Below are positions 8,656 to 17,758 of a DNA stretch of 64,000 nucleotides, in pieces. Where the stretch lies: positions 1,178,001 through 1,242,000 of the forward strand of contig NZ_CP132339.1 in NCBI RefSeq assembly GCF_030944405.1. Reading direction: 5' to 3'. The notes beneath the pieces are model-generated. The model saw nothing but the letters and a program-made list of their open reading frames with translations, ran no database searches and was not told the DNA's origin. The translations under genes were made by a program, and so were the position numbers. The stretch comes from Janthinobacterium sp. J1-1 (lineage in GTDB: Bacteria; Pseudomonadota; Gammaproteobacteria; Burkholderiales; Burkholderiaceae_D). Numbering within the stretch: position 1 is the stretch's first letter; the number at the start of each line of letters is the position of its first letter.

Positions 8656-10790
8656 ATCTGGTCTTCCGTGTATTTTGCGGCGCGCCATTGCGGCGGCGCG
8701 ACATAGTTGTTGGCCCAGTCCGGCACGGCGTCGGCCGGCATCGGGCGGGCGATGCCGTAGCCTTGCGCCAGGTCGCAGCCCAGCTCGATCAGGCGCTCGC
8801 CGTGGGCGATGCTTTCCACCCCTTCGGCGATCACCGTCAGCTGGAACGAGCGGGCCAGGCCGATCACGGCGCGCACCAGGTGCAGGTCGTCGCGGTCGTT
8901 GAGCATATTGTGCACGAAGCTCTGGTCGATCTTGATGATGTTGGCCGGCAGGCGCTTCAGGTAGGACATCGAGGAATAGCCGGTGCCGAAATCATCGAGC
9001 GCAAACGTGATGCCCAGCGCCTGGCAGGCGCGGATGATGCGGCGCACGTGTTCGACATCGTGCAGGGCCGATGATTCGAGGATTTCGATTTCCAGCATGC
9101 TGGCGCGCACGCCGGGAAATTCGCCGAGGATGGTTTTCAGGCGCAGCACGAAATCGGGCTGCTGGAAGTGGCGCGCCGCGATATTCACGCTGACCACCCA
9201 CTGCCGGCCGACGGCGCCCCAGCGCTGCATCTGCCACAGCGCCTGGCGCAGCACCCATTCGCCGATATCGATGATCAGGTCGGTTTGCTCGACCAGCGGC
9301 AGGAACTGCGCCGGCGCCAGCAGGCCGCGCTGCGCATGCTGCCAGCGCAGCAGCGCCTCCATGCCCACCACGGCGCCGGTGCGCATGTTGACCTTGGGCT
9401 GGTAGTGCAGGCGCAGTTCGCCGTTGATCAGCGCGTGGCGCACCTCGGTGCGCTGGTTATGGTGGGTGCGCACTTCCTCGTCGAGGTGGCTGTCGAAGAA
9501 GTGATACTGGTTGCGCCCCGTCAGCTTGGCCTGGTAGACGGCATGGTCGGCGTGGCGCAGCAGGCTTTCCGCATTCATGTCCTTGCCCGCGTAGACGGCG
9601 ATGCCGGCGCTGGCCGTCAGCTGCACGGCTTGCTGGTCGCACTGGTAGGGCAGGCTCAGTTCGCGCATCAGCACTTGCAGCTGCTGCTCGATGCTGTCCA
9701 CGCTGGCCTGGCCGCACAGCAGCAGCACGAATTCGTCGCCGCCCAGGCGCGCCGCATAATGCGACTTGCCGGTGAACTCGTGCAGGCGGCCGGCCACCTG
9801 CTTGAGCAGGTCGTCGCCCGCTTCGGCGCCGTAGCGGTCATTGATGGCCTGGAAGTGGTCGAGATCGAACAGGCACACGGCCATCAGGCGCTGGCGTTCG
9901 CGCGCCAGGAACAGTTCCTGTTCAAAGCGGGCCGCCAGCGCGGCGCGGTTGGGCAGGCCGGTCAGCACGTCATGGTAGTTTTGCCAGGACATTTTTTGCA
10001 GCACCTGCTGCATGTGCACGGTTTCCGTCAGCTGCGCGCCCAGCTGCTGCCGGCTGGCCTGCAGCGAGGTGAGCATCTCGCCCACGTCGCCCACCATGCC
10101 ATTGAAGGCGCGCGACAGGTGTTGCGCTTCCGGCGTGGCGCCGGCCGCCATGCGCACCGTGAAGTCGCCGCCGCGCAGGCGCTCGATGGCTTGCGCCAGC
10201 CGCGCCAGCAGCTTGCGGTGGGATGCCAGCAGCAAGCCCAGCAGTACGAGGATCAGGGCGATATTGAAGGCGCTCAGCATCGCTTGCTGGCGCACGGCCT
10301 GCCACACCTGCAGCAGCGGCAGGTCGGGCGTGTACTGCAATTCCAGCACGCCATCGCTGCCGCCGGGCAGCGATACTTGCAGGCGGTTGTGAATCGGCCG
10401 CATGCCGGCCAGCCGGGCAAACCACGCCGGCACCTGCTCGCCTGGCGCTGGGCCAGGCTGGCTGTCGGCCAGCACTTCGATGCGCGCGCCGCCGCCATGC
10501 CAGGCGATGGCCGCCAGGTTGCGGTTCAGGGGCAGGGCGGTGCGCAGCACCTGCTGCACGCTGGCGCCATCGGTGCGCACCGACAGCGGCAGCACGGTGT
10601 TGGCCAGGTACAGATTGAGCTGGCGCGCCTCGCCGCGGTAGCGCGCGTCCGCTTGCGCCGTTTCCGTCGTCAGCAGGGTATGGTAACGCACGGCGGAGAC
10701 GGCCAGTATCAGCAAGAAAATGGGCAGGAACCAGCGGGAATACGTCCCCATCCGCGACCATGACGATAAAATGTTCCCGAAGACTGGCAT
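8652..10790 (-). CDS. Membrane GGDEF-EAL cyclic-di-GMP protein
   Basis: 712 residues. The order is TM1 (about 20-36), a periplasmic domain (about 37-170), TM2 (about 172-190), HAMP-like linker, GGDEF domain with intact G350-G-D-E-F354, then an EAL domain with intact E478-A-L. The phosphodiesterase residues DDFGTGYSS and AEGVES are present. No RxxD inhibitory site precedes GGDEF (the residues there are KSHY), so product feedback on the cyclase would be absent. It could make, degrade or sense c-di-GMP. Next door are pilU and pilT, whose twitching output is a plausible target. Start at 10790; the Met at residue 14 is an alternative. Confidence 0.93.
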   Translation of the reverse strand: MPVFGNILSSWSRMGTYSRWFLPIFLLILAVSAVRYHTLLTTETAQADARYRGEARQLNLYLANTVLPLSVRTDGASVQQVLRTALPLNRNLAAIAWHGGGARIEVLADSQPGPAPGEQVPAWFARLAGMRPIHNRLQVSLPGGSDGVLELQYTPDLPLLQVWQAVRQQAMLSAFNIALILVLLGLLLASHRKLLARLAQAIERLRGGDFTVRMAAGATPEAQHLSRAFNGMVGDVGEMLTSLQASRQQLGAQLTETVHMQQVLQKMSWQNYHDVLTGLPNRAALAARFEQELFLARERQRLMAVCLFDLDHFQAINDRYGAEAGDDLLKQVAGRLHEFTGKSHYAARLGGDEFVLLLCGQASVDSIEQQLQVLMRELSLPYQCDQQAVQLTASAGIAVYAGKDMNAESLLRHADHAVYQAKLTGRNQYHFFDSHLDEEVRTHHNQRTEVRHALINGELRLHYQPKVNMRTGAVVGMEALLRWQHAQRGLLAPAQFLPLVEQTDLIIDIGEWVLRQALWQMQRWGAVGRQWVVSVNIAARHFQQPDFVLRLKTILGEFPGVRASMLEIEILESSALHDVEHVRRIIRACQALGITFALDDFGTGYSSMSYLKRLPANIIKIDQSFVHNMLNDRDDLHLVRAVIGLARSFQLTVIAEGVESIAHGERLIELGCDLAQGYGIARPMPADAVPDWANNYVAPPQWRAAKYTEDQI

Positions 10791-10890
10791 CGTTCCGTAT
10801 CGATATCCGTGAATAATTTAGCAAACATTATCACCGAATAGTGCCGTCAGGAACAGATATCGGACGCCAAGCTAAAAAAAAATTAACTGT

Positions 10891-10934
10891 AAGAAATTTG
10901 CATGTTTGTTGTTTAAAGTCAATGTAAATTTCTT
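10891..10934 (-). terminator. AT-rich inverted repeat downstream of pilU
   Basis: AAGAAATTTGCAT (10891-10903) and ATGTAAATTTCTT (10922-10934) pair at 12 of 13 positions across an 18-base loop. On the minus strand, downstream of pilU, the hairpin is followed within about ten bases by a run of T (complement of the A run at 10874-10882). That suits an intrinsic terminator, although the stem is AT-rich and weak. The T-run spacing is longer than usual, so a regulatory palindrome is the alternative. Confidence 0.45.
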
Positions 10935-10946
10935 GGCTTATTTCTT

Positions 10947-12092
10947 CTAGAGCAGTCCCAGGGAACTGCCGCCCGTGCTGGTGTCGCCCGCTCCGCGCGC
11001 ATGCGCCGCCTTGCCGTTGAGCTTGATGGACAGCCGCAAGTCATTGACGGAATCGGCATTGCGCAAGGCGTCTTCATAGCTGATCTGGTCTGCTTCGTGC
11101 AGGTCGAACAGGGCCTGGTCGAAGGTCTGCATGCCCAGCTCGCGCGATTTTTTCATCAGCTCCTTGATCTCGTGCACCTGGCCCTTGAAGATCAGGTCGC
11201 TCATCAACGGCGAGTTGAGCAGGATCTCCATCGCCACCTTGCGCCCGCCGCCATCCTTGTTCGGCACCAGCCGCTGCGAGATCAGGCCCTTCAGGTTCAG
11301 CGACAAATCCATCAGCAGTTGCTGGCGCCGCTCTTCGGGAAAGAAATTGATGATGCGGTCCAGCGCCTGGTTGGCGTTGTTGGCGTGCAGGGTGGCCAGG
11401 CACAGATGGCCTGTTTCGGCAAACGCGATCGCGTGATCCATGGTTTCGCGGTCGCGGATTTCGCCGATCTGGATCACGTCGGGCGCCTGGCGCAAGGTGT
11501 TTTTCAGGGCCGTGCCCCAGTCCTCCGTATCGACCCCCACTTCGCGCTGGGTGACGATGCAGTTGCCGTGCGGATGGATGAATTCCACCGGATCTTCGAT
11601 GGTGATGATATGGCCGTGGCTGTTGGCGTTGCGGTGTCCCACCATGGCCGCCAGGGTGGTCGACTTGCCGCAGCCGGTGGCGCCCACCATGATCACCAGG
11701 CCGCGCTTGCTCATCACCACGTCCTGCAAAATGGCGGGCAGGCCCAGCTTGCCCAGCTCGGGTATCGCGGTATTGATCGTGCGCAGCACCATGCCCGCCT
11801 GGCCCAGCTGTACGAAGGCCGAGACGCGAAAGCGCCCCAGGCCCTCGGGGCTGATGGCGAAGTTCGCTTCGTTGCTCGCTTCAAAGCTTTGCACCTGCTT
11901 GTCGTTCATCAGCGCGCGCACATGGCCGGCCGCTTGCGCCGCGTCGAGCGGCGTCGATGACAGCGGCGTCAGCTTGCCGTCGAGCTTGATGGCCGGCGGA
12001 AAACCGGCCGTAATGAACAGGTCCGAGCCGCCGCGTGCGCGCATCTGCGCCAGCAGCGCGTGGATGGTGCCGGTATTGTCGCTGAGTGTCAT
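10947..12092 (-). CDS. pilU: Type IV pilus twitching ATPase PilU
   Basis: 381 residues. PilT-family hexameric ATPase with Walker A GATGCGKS (137-144), a Walker B/Asp-box region (VIQIGEIRDRETM) and HANNANQALDRI. The C-terminal tail is longer than PilT's, as in PilU. PilU assists PilT in retracting type IV pili under load. It lies 3 bases after pilT in a pilT-pilU operon. Assignment as PilU rests on length, the Cys in the P-loop and its position behind pilT. Confidence 0.92.
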   Translation of the reverse strand: MTLSDNTGTIHALLAQMRARGGSDLFITAGFPPAIKLDGKLTPLSSTPLDAAQAAGHVRALMNDKQVQSFEASNEANFAISPEGLGRFRVSAFVQLGQAGMVLRTINTAIPELGKLGLPAILQDVVMSKRGLVIMVGATGCGKSTTLAAMVGHRNANSHGHIITIEDPVEFIHPHGNCIVTQREVGVDTEDWGTALKNTLRQAPDVIQIGEIRDRETMDHAIAFAETGHLCLATLHANNANQALDRIINFFPEERRQQLLMDLSLNLKGLISQRLVPNKDGGGRKVAMEILLNSPLMSDLIFKGQVHEIKELMKKSRELGMQTFDQALFDLHEADQISYEDALRNADSVNDLRLSIKLNGKAAHARGAGDTSTGGSSLGLL

Positions 12093-12095
12093 GGC

Positions 12096-13139
12096 TTATC
12101 CCGGGAAGTTTTCAGGCGACTTGGCGGCCGAACGCGCCGTCTCGGCCGAAATCGCGCCACGCCGCACCAGGTCCGTCAGGCACTGGTCCAGCGTCTGCAT
12201 GCCGACGTTGCTGCCGGTCTGGATCGCCGAATACATCTGCGCCACTTTCGCTTCGCGGATCAGGTTGCGGATCGCCGGCGTGGTCAGCATGATTTCATGG
12301 GCCGCCACGCGGCTCGTGCCATCCTTGGTTTTCAGCAGGTTTTGCGCGATCACGGCCTGCAGCGATTCGGACAGCATGGTGCGTACCATTTCCTTTTCCT
12401 CGGCCGGGAACACGTCGATGATGCGGTCGATGGTCTTGGCCGCCGACGAGGTGTGCAGGGTGCCGAACACCAGGTGGCCCGTCTCGGCGGCCGTCAGTGC
12501 CAGGCGGATGGTTTCCAGGTCGCGCAATTCACCGACCAGTATCACGTCCGGATCTTCGCGCAGCGCCGAGCGCAGCGCATTGCTGAACGAATGCGTGTGC
12601 TGGCCCACTTCGCGCTGGTTGATCAGGCATTTCTTTGGTTCATGCACGAATTCGATCGGATCTTCGATGGTGAGGATGTGATGGTTCAGCCGTTCATTGA
12701 CGTGATTGACCATCGCTGCCAGGGTGGTCGACTTGCCCGAACCGGTCGGTCCCGTCACCAGCACCAGACCGCGCGGGCGCATCGCCAGCTCGCCGAAGAT
12801 GCGCGGCGCGTTCAGCTCTTCCAGGCTCAGCACTTTCGACGGAATCGTGCGCAGCACGGCCGAGGCGCCCCGTTCCTGGTTGTAGGCGTTGACCCGGAAA
12901 CGCGCCAGGCCAGGAATCTCGAACGAAAAATCGCATTCGAGCGCTTCTTCATAGGCCTTGCGCTGGCCGTCGTTCATGATGTCATAGATCATGCCGTGCA
13001 CTTCCTTGTGCTCGAGCGCCGCCACGTTCAGGCGGCGCACGTCGCCATTGACCCGTATCATCGGCGGCAGGCCGGCGGACAGGTGCAAGTCGGAAGCCTT
13101 GTTCTTGACGGAGAATGCGAGTAGTTCGGAAATGTCCAT
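12096..13139 (-). CDS. pilT: Type IV pilus retraction ATPase PilT
   Basis: 347 residues, the canonical PilT length. Walker A is GPTGSGKS (130-137), the Asp box is VILVGELRDLETI, the His box is HTSSAAKTIDRIIDVFP, and the conserved AIRNLIREAK motif is present. It powers pilus retraction for twitching motility and DNA uptake at the inner-membrane cytosolic face. The start (MDISELLAFS) is conserved. The promoter must lie in the 67-base divergent gap to yggS. Confidence 0.96.
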   Translation of the reverse strand: MDISELLAFSVKNKASDLHLSAGLPPMIRVNGDVRRLNVAALEHKEVHGMIYDIMNDGQRKAYEEALECDFSFEIPGLARFRVNAYNQERGASAVLRTIPSKVLSLEELNAPRIFGELAMRPRGLVLVTGPTGSGKSTTLAAMVNHVNERLNHHILTIEDPIEFVHEPKKCLINQREVGQHTHSFSNALRSALREDPDVILVGELRDLETIRLALTAAETGHLVFGTLHTSSAAKTIDRIIDVFPAEEKEMVRTMLSESLQAVIAQNLLKTKDGTSRVAAHEIMLTTPAIRNLIREAKVAQMYSAIQTGSNVGMQTLDQCLTDLVRRGAISAETARSAAKSPENFPG

Positions 13140-13206
13140 TTATAATCCCTGTGCCTGCAATAAAGGGCGCCGCGCGCATGCCGCGTCAACGCCCGCCCAC
13201 TAGAAA

Positions 13207-13914
13207 ATGATTATGTCCACAATCGAACAGAACTTGCAAGCCGTGCGGCGCAGTATTGCGCAAGCGGCCGCAGAAGCGCAGCGCCCGGCCGATGCGGTCA
13301 CCCTGCTGGCCGTCTCCAAGACCTTTGGCGTTGACGCCGTGCTGGCGGCGGCGGCCGCCGGCCAGACGGCGTTTGGCGAAAACTATCTGCAGGAAGCGCT
13401 CGACAAGATCGCCGCCGCCAGGCTGGCCCTGCCGCAAGCGGCCATCGAATGGCACTTTATCGGCCCGATCCAGAGCAACAAGACGCGGCCCATCGCCGAG
13501 CATTTCGACTGGGTGCATACGGTCGAGCGCGAAAAGATCGCCGCCCGCCTGTCGGAACAGCGCTTGGCAGGCATGGCCGACTTGAATATCTGCCTGCAGG
13601 TCAATATCAGCGGCGAAGCGAGCAAGAGCGGCGTGTCGCCGGAAGAGCTGCCAGCGCTGGCGCGCGCCGTGGCGCAACTGCCGAAGCTGCGCCTGCGTGG
13701 CCTGATGGCGATTCCCGAACCGCAGACCGATCCGGTCTTGCAGCGCGCCGCGTTTGCGCAGCTGCGTTCCCTGTATGCGCAGCTGCGCGCCGACGGCCTG
13801 GCGCTCGATACCCTGTCGATGGGCATGTCGTCCGACTTGCAGGCGGCCGTGCTGGAAGGCGCCACCATCGTGCGCGTCGGCAGCGCCATCTTCGGTTCAC
13901 GTAATTATTCCTGA
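13207..13914 (+). CDS. YggS/PROSC family PLP-binding protein
   Basis: 235 residues. Alanine-racemase-like single barrel that binds pyridoxal phosphate through K38 (LLAVSKTF) and regulates PLP and amino-acid/keto-acid homeostasis rather than catalysing a known reaction. Family motifs FGENYLQEA, EWHFIGPIQSNKTR and LRGLMAIPEP are present. The C-terminal PLP phosphate-binding region is LSMGMSSDLQAAV. Starts at 13207 and 13213 (MSTIEQ) are both possible. It is followed 14 bases later by proC, a common pairing. Confidence 0.95.
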   Translation: MIMSTIEQNLQAVRRSIAQAAAEAQRPADAVTLLAVSKTFGVDAVLAAAAAGQTAFGENYLQEALDKIAAARLALPQAAIEWHFIGPIQSNKTRPIAEHFDWVHTVEREKIAARLSEQRLAGMADLNICLQVNISGEASKSGVSPEELPALARAVAQLPKLRLRGLMAIPEPQTDPVLQRAAFAQLRSLYAQLRADGLALDTLSMGMSSDLQAAVLEGATIVRVGSAIFGSRNYS

Positions 13915-13928
13915 CCTTCATTGAAAGT

Positions 13929-14768
13929 ATGACCATGACGCAAGCGTTGAAGATAGCATTTGTAGGCGGCGGCAATATGGCGGCGGCCCTGATCGCCGGC
14001 CTGGCGGGGAAACTCACGGCGGGCAGCAACATCCACGTGATCGATCCGCATGCGCCGGCGCTGGAAAAGTTAAACACGCAGTTTGGCGTCACCACCGCGG
14101 CTGCGGCCGATGATGCGCTGCGCGCGGCCGACGTGATCGTGCTGGCCGTGAAACCGCAAAGCATGCGCGAAGTGGCGGCGCAGCTGCTGTCGTTCCTGGA
14201 TGTGGCCAAGGCGCCGCTGGTGCTGACGATCGCCGCCGGCATCCGCAGTGTCGACCTGGCGCGCTGGCTCGGTGATTACCCTGCCATCGTGCGCTGCATG
14301 CCGAACACGCCGGCGCTGATCGGCATGGGCATTACCGGCATGGTGGCCAGCGGCGGCGTCAGTGCCGCGCAGAGAGCGCAGGCCGACGCCATCCTGGCGG
14401 CGGTCGGCACCACTGTCTGGCTCGACAATGAAGAAAAGATCGATCCGGTGACGGCGATTTCGGGCAGCGGCCCGGCCTATGTGTTCTACTTTATCGAAGC
14501 GATGCAGGAGGCGGCGCGCGAACTGGGTTTGAGCGACGAGCAGGGTACGCAGCTGGCGATCGCCACCTTTACGGGCGCGGCGCAACTGGCCGCCAACTCC
14601 AGCGAGCCGGCCTCGGTGCTGCGCGAGCGCGTCACCTCGAAAGGCGGCACCACCTACGCGGCCTTGACCAGCATGGAAGAGAGCGGCGTCAAGGCGGCCA
14701 TCGTCAAGGGCATCAAGGCGGCCGCCGCGCGCGGACGTGAACTGGGTGAAGAGCTGGGGAACACCTGA
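13929..14768 (+). CDS. proC: Pyrroline-5-carboxylate reductase
   Basis: 279 residues. It catalyses the last step of proline synthesis, the NAD(P)H reduction of 1-pyrroline-5-carboxylate. The N-terminal Rossmann motif is IAFVGGGNMAAALIAGL. The C-terminal dimerisation/active-site signature includes AISGSGPAYVFYFIEAM and RERVTSKGGTT. ATG at 13929 or 13935 are both in frame and differ by two residues. It is cotranscribed with yggS. Confidence 0.96.
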   Translation: MTMTQALKIAFVGGGNMAAALIAGLAGKLTAGSNIHVIDPHAPALEKLNTQFGVTTAAAADDALRAADVIVLAVKPQSMREVAAQLLSFLDVAKAPLVLTIAAGIRSVDLARWLGDYPAIVRCMPNTPALIGMGITGMVASGGVSAAQRAQADAILAAVGTTVWLDNEEKIDPVTAISGSGPAYVFYFIEAMQEAARELGLSDEQGTQLAIATFTGAAQLAANSSEPASVLRERVTSKGGTTYAALTSMEESGVKAAIVKGIKAAAARGRELGEELGNT

Positions 14769-14842
14769 CAAAACCATAGCCAGTGCCGTGATGCGGGAAA
14801 AATCTGGAGAGCGATAGTATCGGCTTGCCCGGGCAGGGCGGC

Positions 14843-14879
14843 CTGTATCGTCGCTGTAGCAGTCGTTCGAGTGATACAG
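14843..14879. promoter_or_regulatory. Inverted repeat upstream of the LysE/MocR pair, candidate operator
   Basis: CTGTATC (14843-14849) and GATACAG (14873-14879) are exact inverted repeats 30 bp apart centre to centre, about three helical turns. They lie about 90 bases upstream of the LysE-type exporter start. This arrangement suits a dimeric regulator such as the MocR protein encoded two genes downstream. The proposal is inference; no clear -35/-10 pair was identified between the repeats. Confidence 0.35.
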
Positions 14880-14966
14880 CATGTGCTTGTACGCGGCGCC
14901 TTGTGCCTTGTCCCTGCCGTGCCGCGCTTCTAGACTGGGGCCTTCTCCACGCTGCGACGGCATGCC

Positions 14967-15551
14967 ATGATCGAACTCCTGCCCCTGATGAGCTATTGCT
15001 TTGTGATGTCCGCCACGCCCGGGCCGAATAACGTCATGCTGGCCACCACCGGCGCCAATTTTGGCTATCGCGGTGCGCTGCCGGTTATCCTCGGTATCCA
15101 GGTGGGCATCTTTGTGCAGACCATGCTCATGTGCGTGGGGCTGGGCAGCGTGTTCGTCGCCTATCCGATGGCGCAGCAGGTACTGCGGATCGCGGGCGCG
15201 CTGTACCTGATGTTTTTGGCCTGGAAGCTTGCCGGCGCCTCGGTGGCGGGAACCCGCGCACCGAAGGCCGTGTCGTTTGCGCAGGCGGCGCTGTTTCAGG
15301 CGCTGAACCCCAAGAGCTGGCTCAAGGCGATCACCATGGCGTCGGTCTTCATGCCTTCGCAGAGCAACATGCTCGCCAGCGCGCTGCTGGTGTCCGTGAT
15401 CGGCACCGTGGTGGGCATGCCGTGCAACGCCATGTGGGCGCTGTTCGGCGTGTCGATCCGCAGCGTGCTGAAAGCGCCCCGCAACCAGCGCATATTCAAT
15501 CTGGCGATGGGGGCCATCCTGCTGGTCCTCGCCGTGATGTTTTTACGCTAG
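14967..15551 (+). CDS. LysE/RhtB family amino-acid exporter
   Basis: 194 residues with about six hydrophobic segments. The family N-terminal signature SATPGPNNVMLATTGANFG is followed by LNPKSWLKAI in the middle. Such proteins export amino acids or related small amines from the cytosol. The substrate is unknown, but the MocR regulator 10 bases downstream on the same strand suggests the export of an amino compound whose sensing involves PLP chemistry. Confidence 0.93.
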   Translation: MIELLPLMSYCFVMSATPGPNNVMLATTGANFGYRGALPVILGIQVGIFVQTMLMCVGLGSVFVAYPMAQQVLRIAGALYLMFLAWKLAGASVAGTRAPKAVSFAQAALFQALNPKSWLKAITMASVFMPSQSNMLASALLVSVIGTVVGMPCNAMWALFGVSIRSVLKAPRNQRIFNLAMGAILLVLAVMFLR

Positions 15552-15561
15552 ACTTCCACCC

Positions 15562-17028
15562 ATGTTCGCCATCGACCGTTCCTCACCCGTCGCCCTGTTC
15601 AAGCAGATCGAGGCCGCATTGCGCCAGCAGATCGCGCAACGCGTCCTGCCTGGCGGGACCCGGCTGCCGTCGATCCGCCAGCTTGCCACGCAGCTCGCGG
15701 TGAGCACCAATACCGTGGTGGTGGCGTATGACCGGCTGGTGGCCGCAGGCGTCATTGATACGCACGGCACGGCGGGCTTCTTCGTCTGCGCACCACTTGA
15801 CACAGGTCGCGCCATTCCCGACGAGGTGGCGCTGGAAGCGGGGCAGGAGCAGGAGCCGGTTTGGCTGAGCCAGCAAGTGAACGATCAGCGGCCGGGCGTG
15901 CTGCTGGCCAGCAGCGGCGCCTTGCCGCCCACCTGGCTGCAGGACGCGCTGCCGGCGGCCGCCGTGCAACGTGGCCTGGCGCGCAGCGCGGCCGGCATGG
16001 CCTCGCGCTGTCCGCCGCAAGGGCTGGCCGAACTGCGCGAACAGATCGCGCTGCTGTTGCGCGGCATCGGCATCGCTGCGGACGCCAGCCACATCCTCAC
16101 CACGTTCGGCGGCACCCATGCCATCGATCTGATCTGCCGCACGTTTCTGCAGCCCGGAGATACGGTGCTGGTGGAAGACCCCGGATACTTCCTGATGTTC
16201 GGCAGGCTGCGCCAGGACGGCGTGCGCCTGGTGCCCATCAAGCGCCGCCCCGATGGCCTCGACCTGGACGAACTGGAAGCCGCCTGCCGCGCGCACCGTC
16301 CGCGCCTGCTGTTCGTGCAGACGGCCTTGCACAATCCCACCGGTTGGAGCAGCAGCGCCGCCAACCTGCACAAGGTGCTGATCATGGCGCAGCAGCATGG
16401 CTTCCTGATCGCCGAAGACGACGTGCACGGCCATTTCCAGCAGGGCCACTGCACGCGGCTGGCATCGCTGTCCGGACTGGATGGCGTGATCTACTACTCC
16501 AGCCTGTGCAAGGCGCTCAGCCCGGCCCTGCGCATGGGCTACCTGGCCGCGGCACCCGCCCTGCTCAAGCTGCTGATGCGCACCAAGATCCACGCCATCA
16601 TGACTTTGCCTGCGCTGAACGAATACGTTTTGCTGGAAGTGCTCAAGGCCGGCAACCTGCGCAAGCACCTGGAGCGGCTGCAACGCAAGATCATGGTGGC
16701 GCGCAACGCCAGCACGCGGCAACTGAGCGCGGCCGGCGTGTTGTTCGAGCAGCCCGGCGACGCAGGAATTTTCCTGTGGGGCACCATGCCCGAAGGGCTG
16801 GACGTGGACTTGCTGGTGCAGGACGCCTACCGCAACAAGATCCTGCTGATGCGCGGCGCCGCGTTCTCGGCCAACGACACGCCCGACCAGCACATCCGCT
16901 TCAATGTCGCCTTCAGCCAGCATCCCCGCGTGAGCGCCTACCTTGAAGAACGCCTGCGCGCGGTGGCTGGCGCGCGCTCAAGCCTGGCTCGCGCCAGCGG
17001 CGCCGCCAGCATCGAGGGCAAGTCCTGA
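15562..17028 (+). CDS. MocR/PdxR-type regulator (GntR HTH + aminotransferase domain)
   Basis: 488 residues. The N-terminal winged HTH of the GntR type is at about 8-75 (LPSIRQLATQLAVSTNTVVVAYDRL). A class-I aminotransferase-like domain follows, with the PLP lysine K317 in SSLCKALSPALRMGY and NPTGW at about 258-262. MocR proteins bind PLP and usually control transport or metabolism of amino compounds. Unlike most such pairs, the exporter lies upstream on the same strand rather than divergent, so autoregulation of a two-gene unit is likely. Confidence 0.94.
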   Translation: MFAIDRSSPVALFKQIEAALRQQIAQRVLPGGTRLPSIRQLATQLAVSTNTVVVAYDRLVAAGVIDTHGTAGFFVCAPLDTGRAIPDEVALEAGQEQEPVWLSQQVNDQRPGVLLASSGALPPTWLQDALPAAAVQRGLARSAAGMASRCPPQGLAELREQIALLLRGIGIAADASHILTTFGGTHAIDLICRTFLQPGDTVLVEDPGYFLMFGRLRQDGVRLVPIKRRPDGLDLDELEAACRAHRPRLLFVQTALHNPTGWSSSAANLHKVLIMAQQHGFLIAEDDVHGHFQQGHCTRLASLSGLDGVIYYSSLCKALSPALRMGYLAAAPALLKLLMRTKIHAIMTLPALNEYVLLEVLKAGNLRKHLERLQRKIMVARNASTRQLSAAGVLFEQPGDAGIFLWGTMPEGLDVDLLVQDAYRNKILLMRGAAFSANDTPDQHIRFNVAFSQHPRVSAYLEERLRAVAGARSSLARASGAASIEGKS

Positions 17029-17032
17029 GGTT

Positions 17033-17758
17033 CTACATTACCTTCACGGCGCGGCCGATATACAGGATCGGGCCGGTCGGCCGGCCCGTCGGCGAGCCTG
17101 TTTCCGGCTCCAGGGTGATTTCAAACAGCTGTTCGGCCTGCATCGGCGGCAGCTTGTCGAGATTCAGCTTGAGTGTCTGGCCCGGCTGCACCAGGCCCAG
17201 CGAGACGGGTGCGCCCCAGTCCTTGCCCTTGGTCCAGAACTGCAGGGATTTTTGCTGCGGCACGGCGGTCGGCCCCAGCGGAATCAGGCTCAGGTCGCGG
17301 CCGTTTTTATTACCCGCCTGCACGATCCATCCGGGGGCCTTGTCCTGCGGCGCGACCAGCACCACCAGGTAGCCGGGGCCGCTGGGTGCCTGCAACTGCA
17401 TGGTCACCATCACGGCCAGCGCGGCGGCGGTAGCCAGGCCGCCGCCGGCCAGTATTCTCCAGAACGCCAGGCTGTTCCACCAGGCTTGCCAGCCCCCGGC
17501 CTGCCGCACGGCGTTCGGCGTGAACAGGGTCGAAGCGATGCGTGGCCACAGCTGGGGCGACGGTTCCGCCGGCGGCGCCAGCGCGGTCAGGGGCAGCAGC
17601 CGCCGTTCCCAGCTGTCGACGGCGTCGCGCAGCAGGGCGTCGCGCGGCAAGCGCTGTTCGACCTTGCTGCGTTCATGCGTTTCAAGGGTGCCCAGCACAT
17701 ATTCGCTGGCCAGGCGTTGCAGTTCTTCGTCGCTCATCGGCAAATCCGGCGTATTCAT
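17033..17758 (-). CDS. Anti-sigma factor, RskA-like
   Basis: 241 residues. An N-terminal cytosolic sigma-binding region (LPMSDEELQRLASEYVLGTLE) leads into one TM helix (about 90-110, ILAGGGLATAAALAVMVTM) and a C-terminal extracytoplasmic RskA domain (APSGPGYLVVLVAPQ, PGWIVQAG, GPTAVPQQKSLQFWT). The start at 17758 gives a 4-base ATGA overlap with the sigma gene and good spacing from GGGAG; an in-frame ATG at 17767 would overlap more. It presumably holds the cognate ECF sigma factor inactive until a periplasmic signal. Its 3' end converges on the MocR gene with a 4-base gap. Confidence 0.9.
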   Translation of the reverse strand: MNTPDLPMSDEELQRLASEYVLGTLETHERSKVEQRLPRDALLRDAVDSWERRLLPLTALAPPAEPSPQLWPRIASTLFTPNAVRQAGGWQAWWNSLAFWRILAGGGLATAAALAVMVTMQLQAPSGPGYLVVLVAPQDKAPGWIVQAGNKNGRDLSLIPLGPTAVPQQKSLQFWTKGKDWGAPVSLGLVQPGQTLKLNLDKLPPMQAEQLFEITLEPETGSPTGRPTGPILYIGRAVKVM

